From contig NZ_JACVAP010000001.1 of the NCBI RefSeq assembly GCF_014851915.1, positions 1-64,000 on the forward strand: a stretch of DNA of 64,000 nt, read 5' to 3'. The translations under genes were made by a program, and so were the position numbers. The first letter of the stretch is position 1. Each line of letters begins with the position of its first letter. Shown in pieces: positions 45,645 to 55,037 of the stretch. This DNA comes from Xanthomonas sp. XNM01 (GTDB lineage Bacteria; Pseudomonadota; Gammaproteobacteria; Xanthomonadales; Xanthomonadaceae). The notes under the pieces were generated by a model, which was given only the letters and a program-made list of their open reading frames with translations, did not search any database and was not told where the DNA came from.

Positions 45645-46112
45645 ATGCGCGCGCTGCTCCGCTCCGTTTTCCTGCTGCTGCTCTGCGGCGTTGCCGCCAC
45701 GGCCTTCGCCGCGCCGCCGGTGGCGCGCGACCTGGCATGCGAGGAGGCCAACCGCGCGCTGGTCGTCGCGTTCTACGAGCAGTTCTTCAACCAGCATCGC
45801 GTGCACGAGGCCGCGCGCGTGGTGGCCGACGACTACCGGCAGCACAATCCCGAGGTGCCCGACGGCAAGGCGCCGTTCGTGGCGTTCTTCGCCGGATTCT
45901 TCCACGACAATCCCGGTTCCCGCGCGCGCATCGTGCGCAGTGCGGCCGATGGCGACCTGGTCTACCTGCATGTGCACTCGACCAGCGGCCCCGACGACCG
46001 CGGCCAGGCGGTGGTGGACATCTTCCGCGTCGTCGACGGCCGCATCGTCGAGCACTGGGACGTGATCCAGGACGTGCCGGCGCAGGCCGAGAACGCCAAC
46101 ACGATGTTCTGA
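45645..46112 (+). CDS. Exported SnoaL-like protein
   Basis: A 155-residue protein with signal peptide (MRALLRSVFLLLLCGVAATA) and a SnoaL/NTF2-like domain: VAFYEQFFNQHRVHEAARVV, YRQHNPEVPDGKAPFVAFF and VDIFRVVDGRIVEHWDVIQD. This family is annotated as SnoaL-like aldol-condensing enzymes, but most members have no proven activity. The start at ATG 45645 begins the signal sequence. No partner gene is obvious. Confidence 0.82.
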   Translation: MRALLRSVFLLLLCGVAATAFAAPPVARDLACEEANRALVVAFYEQFFNQHRVHEAARVVADDYRQHNPEVPDGKAPFVAFFAGFFHDNPGSRARIVRSAADGDLVYLHVHSTSGPDDRGQAVVDIFRVVDGRIVEHWDVIQDVPAQAENANTMF

Positions 46113-46192
46113 CGACCGGGCGCGTCCGCCCGGTGCCCAGTGGGCGCTGGCCAGGCGTGAACCTGCCGACCGCCCTCCGCCGAGCCGCCGCC

Positions 46193-46819
46193 ATGCTTCC
46201 GATCGAGACCGCCCTCCAGTTCACCCTCGCCGCCGCGGTGCTGGGTCTGGTGCCCGGACCGGACAACCTGTTCGTGCTGATGCAGTCCGCGTTGCGTGGC
46301 GCGCGCGCCGGCATCGCGGTCACGCTGGGGCTGTGCACCGGCCTGATCGTGCACACGCTCGCCGTGGCGTTCGGCGTGGCCGCGCTGTTCGCCGCCTCCG
46401 CAATGGCGTTCACCGTGCTCAAGGTGATCGGCGCTGCCTACCTGCTGTACCTGGCCTGGGGTGCCTTCCGCGCAGGCGGCGCCTCCGCACCCGCGGCGAC
46501 GGCGGTGGGCGATGCGCCGCTGCGGCTGTATCTGCGCGGCGTGGTGATGAACATCACCAACCCCAAGGTCGCGATCTTCTTCCTGGCCTTCCTTCCGCAG
46601 TTCGTGAGCGCCGGCGCCGGGCCGGTGTGGCTGCAGCTGGTCCAGCTCGGCGGGCTGTTCATCGCCACCAGCCTGGTGGTGTTCTGCGCCATCGCCGGCG
46701 TCGCCGGGCGGATCAGCGGATGGCTGCGGCGCAGCCCGCGCGCGATCCCGCTGATGAACCGGCTGGCCGGCGTGGTGTTCGTCGGCCTGGCCGCGAAACT
46801 GGCGACCGCCCAGCGCTGA
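46193..46819 (+). CDS. LysE/RhtB-family amino acid exporter
   Basis: A 208-residue inner-membrane exporter with about six membrane segments. The family signature LVPGPDNLFVLMQSALRGAR lies near the N terminus, followed by GLCTGLIVHTLAVAFGVAAL and NITNPKVAIFFLAFLPQFV. It is 80 bp after the SnoaL-like gene and may be expressed separately. The exported amino acid cannot be told from sequence. Confidence 0.9.
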   Translation: MLPIETALQFTLAAAVLGLVPGPDNLFVLMQSALRGARAGIAVTLGLCTGLIVHTLAVAFGVAALFAASAMAFTVLKVIGAAYLLYLAWGAFRAGGASAPAATAVGDAPLRLYLRGVVMNITNPKVAIFFLAFLPQFVSAGAGPVWLQLVQLGGLFIATSLVVFCAIAGVAGRISGWLRRSPRAIPLMNRLAGVVFVGLAAKLATAQR

Positions 46820-46852
46820 GGCCGCCGCAGCGCCGTGCGCGGCGGTGACGGC

Positions 46853-47371
46853 TCAGCCGGCGATCAGGCCGAGCCGACGCAGCTGCGCTTCCAGCCCGGC
46901 GATCGAATCCCACGGATGGATCGGCGAGTTGCCGCGTTCGTCCGGCGGATTGGACGGCAGCGTGTCCGACCAGCCGCCGGTGCCGGTCAGCGGCAGCAGC
47001 GGGCGCCGGTGCAGCCAGGCCAGGCAGACCTCGGAGATGGTGCCGGCACGGCCGCCGATGACGATGCAGGCGTCGCCGGCCAGCGCCATGATCAGGTTGC
47101 GCGCGTCGCCCATGCCGCAGGGCACGACCACCGTGGCCGGCCAGTCCGTCGCCGGCATGGTGCCTTCCGGGATCACGCTCAGCACCAGGCCACCGGCGGC
47201 GACCGCATGTTCGGCAGCCACGCGGGTGGCCGGACTGCCGCAGCCGCTGACCACGGTGATGCCGTGGCGCGCGAGCAGTGTGCCGGCCTGGCCGGCGAGG
47301 TCGTAGGCGGCCGAGCCGGGTTCGGCGCTGCCGAGGATCGCGACCTGGGGCCGGCGTGGATGCAGGGACAT
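46853..47371 (-). CDS. SLOG/LOG-like nucleotide-binding protein
   Basis: A 172-residue Rossmann-fold protein of the TIGR00725/LOG-like group. Seen: VAILGSAEPGSAAYDLAGQA at the N terminus, VVSGCGSPATRVAAEHAVAA, and IGGRAGTISEVCLAW, which corresponds to the family's PGGxGTxxE nucleotide-binding motif. Members bind nucleotides or molybdopterin-like ligands, and some are phosphoribohydrolases. It converges with the LysE-type gene. Confidence 0.8.
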   Translation of the reverse strand: MSLHPRRPQVAILGSAEPGSAAYDLAGQAGTLLARHGITVVSGCGSPATRVAAEHAVAAGGLVLSVIPEGTMPATDWPATVVVPCGMGDARNLIMALAGDACIVIGGRAGTISEVCLAWLHRRPLLPLTGTGGWSDTLPSNPPDERGNSPIHPWDSIAGLEAQLRRLGLIAG

Positions 47372-47568
47372 TGCGGTGCTCGTCTCGCGAAAGGGCGCCG
47401 ATTGTACGGGCAGGCCGCATGCAGCGGCCGCAGGCCAAGCGGACGTTGCGTCCTGCGCGCGGTGCAACCGGCCGGCACCGTAGCCATCGGTGCCGCGGCG
47501 ATGCGCGCGCGACGCGGCGTGACCCGCATCGCGCGGCATCGGCGCGCCCGTGGACCTCGCCGGCGCGC

Positions 47569-48975
47569 TCAGTCCGCCCAGGGATCGGCCTTGCTGCCGG
47601 CGCCGCCTTCGGCGTCGAACTCCAGCAGGGTATGCCGCTGCGGTTCGTAGGCCTGCCACGCCGGCAGGCCGCCGCCGTTGGGATCGCCGCTGCGCACGAA
47701 GTTGACCAGGTAGGCGCTGGCCAGCGTGCCGACCGCGCGGTCGCCGGCGCTGGTGTCGGCGCCGTACTTGATCGATTCGGTGCGGAAGAAGAACGGGATC
47801 TCGCTGGCGTGCGGCGCGCCGCGTGGCGCGTCGGCGCGCGCGCTGTCGGCCACGTAGGAGAACCGGTAGTAGTGCACCGGCACGTCCTGCCCGGCGAGCA
47901 GCGTGGCCACCCTGCGTGCGCCGGCGACCATGTAGCCGTCCCGGCCGCCGATGTCGTCGCTGGTCGCGCCGATCATCACCGGCACATGCTGGAACGCGCC
48001 GCTGCGGTAGGCGGCTGCGCTGTCGACCGCGACGGTGCCGTCCACCACCGGGCTGCTGAAGGTGCGCGGCCCGGTGGATGGCGTGAACAGCGCGGTGAGG
48101 TCCAGTCCGTCGACCACCGCCTCGGCCGGCAATGCGCGCAGCCGCGCCAGCGCATCGTCGGCGTCATCGGCGATGCCCTTGCCGCGTGCGAACGCCAGCC
48201 CGGCCTGCTCGGCATCGGCCAGCGTGCCGTGCGCGTCGCCGTCGCCGCCGGACTGGATCACCGCCTTGTGGAACAGGCCGCGCGCCAGCGGCGAGGTCAG
48301 CAGCGCATGCACCGACATGCCGCCGGCGCTTTCGCCGATGACGGTGATGTTGTCCGGGTCGCCGCCGAACGCGGCGACGTTGCGGCGGATCCAGTGCAGC
48401 GCGGCGATCTGGTCCATGTAGCCGTAGTTGGCCAGGCGTCCGCCATCGGGATCGGCGGCGCTCAGCTGCGGATGGGCGAAGGTGCCGAAGCGGCCGACCC
48501 GGTAGTTGAAGCTGACCACCACGATGCCCTGCCGTGCCAGCGCGTCGCCGGCATAGGTCGGTGGCGAGGCGCCGCCGTTGACGAAACCGCCACCGTAGAT
48601 CCAGACCATCACCGGCAGCGGGGCCGCGGACCGTGCCGGCCGCCAGACGTTGGCGTACAGGCAGTCCTCGGCCGGTGCGGTGCCCAGCGGCGCGGCATCG
48701 CTGGGGAACGGCTTCTGCATGCAGTCGGCGCCGTAGCGGGTCGCGTCGCGCACGCCACGCCAGGACGCGGGCGGCTGCGGTGCGCGCCAGCGCAGCGCAC
48801 CGACCGGCGCCGCGGCGAACGGGATGCCCTTGAACGCGATCACGCCATCGGACGCGGTGCCACGCAGTACGCCGCTGTCGATCCGCACCTGCGGCGCCGG
48901 AGGCGCGGCGACGGCGCTGGCCGCCGGCAGCAGCGCTGCCGACAGGATGATGCCGATGAGACGGGAAAGCGGCAT
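47569..48975 (-). CDS. Exported carboxylesterase type B
   Basis: A 468-residue alpha/beta hydrolase with signal peptide (MPLSRLIGIILSAALLPAAS). The nucleophile elbow is ITVIGESAGGMSVHALL, the oxyanion block is VMVWIYGGGFVNGG, and a catalytic His is likely in GAPHASEIPFFF. EDCLYANVWRP is the conserved type B N-terminal disulfide region. Length is slightly below many type B esterases. The natural ester is unknown. It follows the TonB receptor gene after 135 bp on the same strand, and may be a late member of that operon. Confidence 0.88.
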   Translation of the reverse strand: MPLSRLIGIILSAALLPAASAVAAPPAPQVRIDSGVLRGTASDGVIAFKGIPFAAAPVGALRWRAPQPPASWRGVRDATRYGADCMQKPFPSDAAPLGTAPAEDCLYANVWRPARSAAPLPVMVWIYGGGFVNGGASPPTYAGDALARQGIVVVSFNYRVGRFGTFAHPQLSAADPDGGRLANYGYMDQIAALHWIRRNVAAFGGDPDNITVIGESAGGMSVHALLTSPLARGLFHKAVIQSGGDGDAHGTLADAEQAGLAFARGKGIADDADDALARLRALPAEAVVDGLDLTALFTPSTGPRTFSSPVVDGTVAVDSAAAYRSGAFQHVPVMIGATSDDIGGRDGYMVAGARRVATLLAGQDVPVHYYRFSYVADSARADAPRGAPHASEIPFFFRTESIKYGADTSAGDRAVGTLASAYLVNFVRSGDPNGGGLPAWQAYEPQRHTLLEFDAEGGAGSKADPWAD

Positions 48976-49110
48976 GGGGCGACTCCTGCGGGCGGCGGTG
49001 GTCGCGCAAGGATACGCCGCGGACGCGGCCGCTCAGGTGCCGGTGTGGCTGCCGGCTCCCGCCCCGGCGACCGCAGCCACGGGCTGGCGCGCCGCGCCGT
49101 CGCGGCGAGG

Positions 49111-51165
49111 TCAGTGCTTGAAGGTGAATCCGAGGTAGAGCGTGCGGCCGGCGGCCGGCGAGAACATCGGCTGCGCCTGCTCCCAGAAGAAGCTGTCGTA
49201 CCAGACGTAGGCGTACTCGCGGCCGGTGGCGTTGCGCAGCTGCAGGTCCAGGGCGACGTGCGGGCCGAGCTGGTACTTCGCGCTCAGGTCCAGCACCGCG
49301 AACCCGCCGAACTTGCCGGCGACATTGCGCTCCTCCAGGTAGTAGTCGCCCTGCGCGCGGCCCTGCAGGCCCAGCTGCAGCGCGTCGCTGGCCTGGTAAT
49401 CGACGCCGATGGTGCTGATGTGGCGCGGGGTGGCGATCACCTCGCGGCCCTCCAGCGACAGCGCGGGCGCGCGGCCGTCGCGGGTGATCGTCGCCTCCTG
49501 GTAGGCATGCGATGCCCACACCGTCCAGTCCTCGCCCAGCTGCGCGTTGAACTGCGCGTCCACGCCGCGGCGGCGGGTCTTGCCGAGCACGACCGTGGTC
49601 CCGGTGGCGGGCATGTTGGAGACCTCGTTGGCCGCGTCCTGCTGCCACAGCGCGATGCGCGCCTGGGTGCCGGCGAACGGGCTGAACGTCAGCCCCATCT
49701 CCATGCCGGTGTTGGTCGATGGCGCCATCGCGGCCTGCCCGGCGGTCAGGTAGGCCGGGGCGGTGGCGCCCGTCAGCACCTGGAAGCTGCGCCCCCAGTT
49801 GGCGTAGAGGTTGGTGGCCGGCGTCAGCGCGTAGACCACGCTCAGCTTGGGCTGGTCGATCGTGCCGTAGCGCTGCAGCGGCGCACGGATGCCGCCGGGC
49901 AGGGAGGTGTCGCCGTCGAATCGGTCCACGCGCCAGGCGGGCACGATCTTCAGCGCCTCGATCGGCTGGTAGATCGCCTGCACGTAGGCGCCGACGTTGT
50001 CGAAGCTGTGCCGGTCGTCGTTCTGGATGCGGGCGGGTGCGGCGTCGAAGTCGGTGGGCTCGGCGTAGCTGAAGCGCTCGCGCCGGTAGCGGTTGTCCTG
50101 CTGCTCGTAGTTGAGGCCGCCTTCGAGTGTGAGGACATCGCCGCTGCGCCAGGTCAGCGTGGCCAGCAGCCCGTTCTGCCGTTCGTCCCAGAGCCGGCGC
50201 TGACGCGGCGCGTTGCCGGTGGGCAGGTCGCTGAAGGTGACCCGGCGCTCGTCCTCGTAGGCGTTGTGGTACAGCTTCGCGCCGAAGGACAGGTCCCCGG
50301 TCAGGGCGAGGTCCAGGTGCAGGCCGAGCTGGCGCATGTCGCGGTCGTCGCCGTCGTGGGCGTTGCGCAGGTCCGACCCGCGGCGATGCGCGGCCATTTC
50401 CGCGGCGGTCATGAAGCCCGGTTCGTCGGCCTCGTGATGGTAGGCGCGCGCGGTCAGGCCGATCCGCATGCCTTCGTCGAGGTCGCCATAGAACCACTTG
50501 CCGCCCAGCGTGTACTTGCGCGAACTGTCGTGGTCGCGATAGCCGTCCGAGGCCTGGTAGCCGACGAAGTAGTTCTGCGCGAAGCGGCCGTGCTCGCGGC
50601 CCAGCGCCAGCTGCGCGCCGCGCGTGTCGAAGCTGCCGTAGGCCAGGCGCGCGTCGGTGTAGTCGCCGCCCTGGCGGGTGCCGAAGTTGATGTTGCCGCC
50701 GATGTTGTGCAGCCCGTAGCGCGGGTCGTTGGTGCCGCGCACCACCTCGATGTAGCTGATCTCCAACGGGAACAGCATGTCGATGAAGCGCTGGTTGCCG
50801 CTGTTGACGTTGCTCGGGATGCCGTCGATCAGGGTCTTGATCGCGTTGAGGTAGCCCTCGCCGTTGAACGCGCGGAAGCTGACCTTGCCCGACTCGGCGC
50901 CGGCCCGGGTTTCGGTGAGCTGCATGCCCGGCATCTGCCCGAGCAGTTCCCAGCTGTGCGCGACGTTCCTGTCCTCGATCCGGTCGGCACCCATCACGTC
51001 CACCGAGGTCAGGACCTGGTTGGCGTTGAGCGCGCCCGTCGTGCCCTCGCGCACCTCGACCTTGCCCAGGGTGAGGGCGGAGCCGGTGGACTGGGCCTGG
51101 GCGAGCGGTGCGGCGAGTGCGGCCAGCAGCGCGACGGCGAGGGCGTTGGAGGTCATGGTGGGCAT
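49111..51165 (-). CDS. TonB-dependent receptor (ABC-linked, possible zinc)
   Basis: A 684-residue outer-membrane receptor with signal peptide (LAVALLAALAAPLAQAQ). The plug has LGKVEVREGTTGALNANQVL and ISYIEVVRGTNDPRYGLHNI, and the barrel ends in GRTLYLGFTFKH. It is the last gene of an operon with two ABC-2 permeases and an ATPase, whose control region has a Zur-like site. The ligand is therefore perhaps zinc or a zinc complex, as an inference. Start at ATG 51165 or 51156; neither has a clear ribosome binding site. Confidence 0.85.
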   Translation of the reverse strand: MPTMTSNALAVALLAALAAPLAQAQSTGSALTLGKVEVREGTTGALNANQVLTSVDVMGADRIEDRNVAHSWELLGQMPGMQLTETRAGAESGKVSFRAFNGEGYLNAIKTLIDGIPSNVNSGNQRFIDMLFPLEISYIEVVRGTNDPRYGLHNIGGNINFGTRQGGDYTDARLAYGSFDTRGAQLALGREHGRFAQNYFVGYQASDGYRDHDSSRKYTLGGKWFYGDLDEGMRIGLTARAYHHEADEPGFMTAAEMAAHRRGSDLRNAHDGDDRDMRQLGLHLDLALTGDLSFGAKLYHNAYEDERRVTFSDLPTGNAPRQRRLWDERQNGLLATLTWRSGDVLTLEGGLNYEQQDNRYRRERFSYAEPTDFDAAPARIQNDDRHSFDNVGAYVQAIYQPIEALKIVPAWRVDRFDGDTSLPGGIRAPLQRYGTIDQPKLSVVYALTPATNLYANWGRSFQVLTGATAPAYLTAGQAAMAPSTNTGMEMGLTFSPFAGTQARIALWQQDAANEVSNMPATGTTVVLGKTRRRGVDAQFNAQLGEDWTVWASHAYQEATITRDGRAPALSLEGREVIATPRHISTIGVDYQASDALQLGLQGRAQGDYYLEERNVAGKFGGFAVLDLSAKYQLGPHVALDLQLRNATGREYAYVWYDSFFWEQAQPMFSPAAGRTLYLGFTFKH

Positions 51166-51251
51166 GCGGTGCGGGTGCTCGAAAGGGTGCAGCGGGATGC
51201 GGCACGGCGCGGGCGCCGTGCGGTGCGTGTGGAGGTGCAGCTGGCGTGCGG

Positions 51252-52505
51252 TTACTCGGGATCGAACCGCGGCGCCTTGTCGAAGTCCTCGCCGGTGAAC
51301 GGGCGGTCGCCGAACAGATAGCCGTAATAGAACCGGCGCAGCTGGCCGTGGTAGTCGCGGATGCGGTCCTGGTAGGCCAGGTGCGCCTGCATGTCGGTGC
51401 CGGCCCAGCGGCTCAGCAGCACCTGAATGCCCACCGGCGGCAGCAGCCAGCCCAGGCGTTCGGCCGCACGCGAACGGCGCTCGATGCCGTCGCGGTAGGC
51501 ACCTGCCTCCAGTGCCACGCTGTCGTCGCCGTTCTGGTGGAAGGCCAGGTACCACTTGTAGTGGAAGTCGGTGCCCAGCGGTGCCGAATCGCTCCATTCC
51601 GGATAGCGCGCATAGAAGCGCTGCATGGTGTGTTCGCGCGGGATGTCCCAGGCGCCGTTGACCGCCTCGCGCTGGGCGCGGGCGATCTCGGCGCCCTGGC
51701 CGACCGGGATCGCACGCTCGATCGCCACGTGCGCCAGCGCGGGCAGGACCAGGGCGATGGCGACCCAGGCCGTGGCCAGGGTCGCTGCGTTGGTGGCCGA
51801 CGACCAGCCCAGCCGCGCCACCAGCAGCGCCAGCGCCGCCCAGAACAGCACGTAGGCCGCGGCCAGCCCGAGCACCGCCAGCAGCAGCGGCGGCGCCACG
51901 CCCTGGTGCAGCGCGACCGCGACGAAGGGCAGCCCGACGCAGGCCAGCACCGCCAGCACCCGGACCAGTCCGCGGCGCAGGTAGACCCGCCCGGCACCGG
52001 CGGGGAGTGCGCGCAGCATGCGTTCGCGGCCGGACTCGGTTTCGGCCGAGCGCAGGTCGTGGAACAGCACGATCACGAACAGCGGCAGCAGGAAGACCAG
52101 CAGGAACGCGTAGTCGAAGCGGCCGGCCAGCGCGAGTTCCGGGTTGAAGATGTCGCCATCGTGGATCTGCGCCTCCAGGCCGAGCGCACGCACGCGCAGC
52201 ATGAACGGCGCGACGTCGCGCATGCCGACCGCGGCGAAGGCCAGCGGCGAGGGCGGGTTCCAGGTCGGATGGAAGCTGTAGTAGGCCGCGCTGCCGGCGT
52301 CGGTGGAGTCGCCATGGGCGGCGGCGACCGCGGCCATGTCCGTGCGCTGCAGTGCCTCGATGCGGTCGATCGCGGCACGCTGGCTGTCGATGCGGTGCAC
52401 GCCGGAAAGCAGGCTGACCACGCTCAGCAGCGCGAGCAGCAGCAGGCCGGCCAGTGCGATGCGCGAGCGGAGCAGCAGGGCCAGTTCGAGACGCCACAGG
52501 CTCAT
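51252..52505 (-). CDS. ABC-2 permease with DUF3526-type region
   Basis: A 417-residue inner-membrane protein with about six membrane segments. The first is LALLLRSRIALAGLLLLALLS; then comes a large extracytoplasmic region (about residues 36-145), followed by segments such as FLLVFLLPLFVIVLFHDL. It has the DUF3526 look of NosY-like permeases. Its ATG overlaps the stop of the upstream permease by 4 bp. Together with that gene and the ATPase it forms an ABC-2 transporter whose cargo is unknown. Confidence 0.85.
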   Translation of the reverse strand: MSLWRLELALLLRSRIALAGLLLLALLSVVSLLSGVHRIDSQRAAIDRIEALQRTDMAAVAAAHGDSTDAGSAAYYSFHPTWNPPSPLAFAAVGMRDVAPFMLRVRALGLEAQIHDGDIFNPELALAGRFDYAFLLVFLLPLFVIVLFHDLRSAETESGRERMLRALPAGAGRVYLRRGLVRVLAVLACVGLPFVAVALHQGVAPPLLLAVLGLAAAYVLFWAALALLVARLGWSSATNAATLATAWVAIALVLPALAHVAIERAIPVGQGAEIARAQREAVNGAWDIPREHTMQRFYARYPEWSDSAPLGTDFHYKWYLAFHQNGDDSVALEAGAYRDGIERRSRAAERLGWLLPPVGIQVLLSRWAGTDMQAHLAYQDRIRDYHGQLRRFYYGYLFGDRPFTGEDFDKAPRFDPE

Positions 52506-53941
52506 CGGGCCACCTCCAGCCGGCGCGCCGCCAGCACCAGCAGCGCGGACGCGGCCAGCAGCCAGGCCAGCAGGACCAGGGTGCCGGGCAGCAGCGCGCC
52601 GAGCAGGACGCGCGCGGATGCCGGCTCGAAACGGAACGGTGGAATCTGCTGCCAGTGCGTGCTGTCCACGCGCTTGCGCCGGTCCGCATCGGCATCGCGC
52701 GCGGTGTCGTCGGCATAGCTGACGCCATCGGCCTGCAGCTGGTTGAGCTGCTGGACCATGCGGTACCGATGCGCTTCGGCCTGTTCGAGGAAGCGCAGGT
52801 GCGCGGACAGGTCGGTGGCCGCCGCGGCCATCGACAGCTGGCGCAGCGCGATGGTCGGGCTGAGCGCCGAGAAGAAGGCGACCAGCCGGTTCTGGGCGTG
52901 CTGGATGTCGGCGCTGCGCGCGGCGTAGCGGTCGAACAGGCCGGAGGTGAGGCGCTCGCCTTCCACCGCGACCAGGCCCTTGTAGTTCACCGGCAGGTCC
53001 TCGATGCGGTCGACGCCGTGGCGCTGCAGGACCTCGCGCTTGAAGCCGGCGAAGTACGGGTCGTCCGGGTCGTGGCTGTCGCCGATCCGGCGCAGGTCGG
53101 CGGCGATGCCGACATCGGTCTGCAGCCGGTCCGGCAGCGGGTACGTCGCGTAGGCCAGGTCCGGCGCCACCCGCGGCACCAGCAGCACCGACAGCGCCCA
53201 GACCGCGACCAGGGCGAGCAGGGCGTCGCGCCGGCGTGCGACCAGCGACGAGACCGCCGCCACCAGCACGCACCACAGGCCCAGGTACAGCGCATAGCCG
53301 AGCATCAGCACGACCGCCACGCCGGGCGATGCACCCGGGGCGGCCGCCATCGCGGCGAGCCCTGCGAAGGCCGGCAGCATGAACAGCAGGGCGATGCTGG
53401 ACAGCGCGGCGAGCTTGCCGGAGACGATCGCGCGCAGCGGTGCGCCCTGCAGCATCAGCTGGCGCAGCGTGCCGCGCTCGCGTTCCTGCGCCAGCAGCCC
53501 ATGGCCGAGGAACACCAGCACCAGCGGCGCCAGCACCTGCAGCACGAAGGCGGGGGTGAGCTGGCCGAAGCGGGTCAGCACCGAGCCCTGCATCACGTCG
53601 CCGAAGTTGGCGCTGTTCTGGCGATGGCCTTCCAGGAACATGCTGCTGCCGGTGAACGGATCGACACCGGCGTCGAACGCCGCCAGCGCCGAGGGCAGGC
53701 GATAGACGAAGTGGCCGTAATGGACCACGCGGTGCGGATGCCGGTCGGGCTGGGTGTCGAAGGCCTCCTGCGCCGCGGCCTGCTGGCGCGCACGGTACTC
53801 CTCGGCCCCGCGCATGTGGTGCCAGGACACGACCGTCGAGACCAGGGCCAGCATCGCCACCAGCACGATGCCGGCCAGGGCGGTGCGGTTGCGCAGCATC
53901 GCGCGCAGCTCGCTGCGCATCACCAGGCTCGCCGCGCTCAT
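52502..53941 (-). CDS. ABC-2 permease (DUF3526-like)
   Basis: A 479-residue inner-membrane permease, paralogous to its neighbour. It begins MRSELRAMLRNRTALAGIVL, has a large extracytoplasmic loop (about 45-155), the segment FVLQVLAPLVLVFLGHGLLA and the ABC-2 signature ERERGTLRQLMLQGAPLRAI. The ATG overlaps the ATPase stop by 4 bp. It probably pairs with the next permease as a heterodimer. Confidence 0.85.
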   Translation of the reverse strand: MSAASLVMRSELRAMLRNRTALAGIVLVAMLALVSTVVSWHHMRGAEEYRARQQAAAQEAFDTQPDRHPHRVVHYGHFVYRLPSALAAFDAGVDPFTGSSMFLEGHRQNSANFGDVMQGSVLTRFGQLTPAFVLQVLAPLVLVFLGHGLLAQERERGTLRQLMLQGAPLRAIVSGKLAALSSIALLFMLPAFAGLAAMAAAPGASPGVAVVLMLGYALYLGLWCVLVAAVSSLVARRRDALLALVAVWALSVLLVPRVAPDLAYATYPLPDRLQTDVGIAADLRRIGDSHDPDDPYFAGFKREVLQRHGVDRIEDLPVNYKGLVAVEGERLTSGLFDRYAARSADIQHAQNRLVAFFSALSPTIALRQLSMAAAATDLSAHLRFLEQAEAHRYRMVQQLNQLQADGVSYADDTARDADADRRKRVDSTHWQQIPPFRFEPASARVLLGALLPGTLVLLAWLLAASALLVLAARRLEVAR

Positions 53942-54666
53942 GCGACGCGCGCCCTGCCGGAGAAGTGCGTGTGCAGCGCGGTCAGGTCGAAGCCGGCGCG
54001 GTCTTCCTCGTGCGCGATGCGGCCGCCTTCGAGCACGCCGATGCGGTCGGCCACGTCGATCGCGCCCATCAGGTCGTGGGTGACCATCAGCACCGAGGTG
54101 CCGCGGGCGCGCACCGATTCCAGCAGCCGGTGGAAATCGGCGCTGGCGCCCGGATCGAGGCCGGACGTGGGTTCGTCGAGCAGCAGCAGCGGCACTTCGC
54201 GCATCAGCGCGACCGCGATGGCCACCTTCTGCCGCATGCCCTTGGAGAAGCCGCCCAGGCGCTGGCGCCAGGCGCTCTCCTGCAGGCCGACGGCGCGGAA
54301 TGCATCGCGGATCGCATCGGTGCCTGGCGCATGCCCGGCCAGCGCGAGCAGGTAGTCGGCGTTCTCGGTCGCCGACAGGTGCTCGTACAGCGCGACGTTT
54401 TCCGGCAGGTAGGCGAGCAGGGCGCGCGCCCGCGACGGCTCGCGCCACGGGGTCACGCCGTCGATGGTCACCTCGCCGGCATCGGGCTTCAGGAAGCCCA
54501 GCAGCACCGACAGCGTGGTCGACTTGCCGGTGCCGTTGCCGCCGAGCAGCGCATAGAGGCTGCCGCGCGCGACCTGCAGGTCCAGGCCGGTGAGCACCGG
54601 CTTGCCGGCGAAGGAAACGACGATCCCGCGCAGATCGACGAGGGGAGAGGACGTGGAGGCTGGCAT
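53938..54666 (-). CDS. ABC transporter ATPase
   Basis: A 242-residue nucleotide-binding subunit. Walker A is LLGGNGTGKSTTLSVLLG near residue 40, the signature is LGGFSKGMRQKVAIAVAL near 137, Walker B is LLLLDEPTSGLDPG and the switch His is in VMVTHDL. It heads the ATPase-permease-permease-TonB receptor operon. A Zur-like palindrome ends 38 bp upstream of its ATG. Confidence 0.92.
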   Translation of the reverse strand: MPASTSSPLVDLRGIVVSFAGKPVLTGLDLQVARGSLYALLGGNGTGKSTTLSVLLGFLKPDAGEVTIDGVTPWREPSRARALLAYLPENVALYEHLSATENADYLLALAGHAPGTDAIRDAFRAVGLQESAWRQRLGGFSKGMRQKVAIAVALMREVPLLLLDEPTSGLDPGASADFHRLLESVRARGTSVLMVTHDLMGAIDVADRIGVLEGGRIAHEEDRAGFDLTALHTHFSGRARVA

Positions 54667-54704
54667 CGGCCCTGTGAAAGCTCGGAACGGGTGGCGAGCC
54701 TAGC

Positions 54705-54719
54705 ATGTGATAACATTAC
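54705..54719 (-). promoter_or_regulatory. Zur-like box
   Basis: The minus strand reads GTAATGTTATCACAT, one base from the gammaproteobacterial Zur core GTAATGTTATAACAT. It lies just upstream of the ABC ATPase ATG, in the range expected for repression. Confidence 0.55.
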
Positions 54720-55037
54720 ACATCCAGTGCGGCAGGCGCTTTGGCGACAGCGTGATGCGTGGTCGAGTGCCGCGCAGGTGGTGTCGAGCGCGGCGCGACG
54801 GACGCCATGGCCGATCGCCGAGTCGGGCAGGAGAGCGCGGCTGGCAGGCGGATCAGGCAGCCGGCGGTGCAGATGCATCGGCATGCGGCCGCTGACGCCG
54901 ACGGAGAAAGGGCGCCGTCGCCCGGGGGAGGGCAGGGCGACGGCGAAGGACATGCAGGGCGCGCGGCGGATGCGGCGGAGCGTCCATGGATCCGTCGCCG
55001 GTCCGCGGAGCGATCGGGACATGCGGGCGGGACGCGA
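54720..55037. other. Intergenic, no gene recognised
   Basis: This stretch between the ABC operon promoter and the DUF4142 gene holds no convincing frame or RNA. It includes the far upstream part of the ABC operon control region. Confidence 0.45.
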
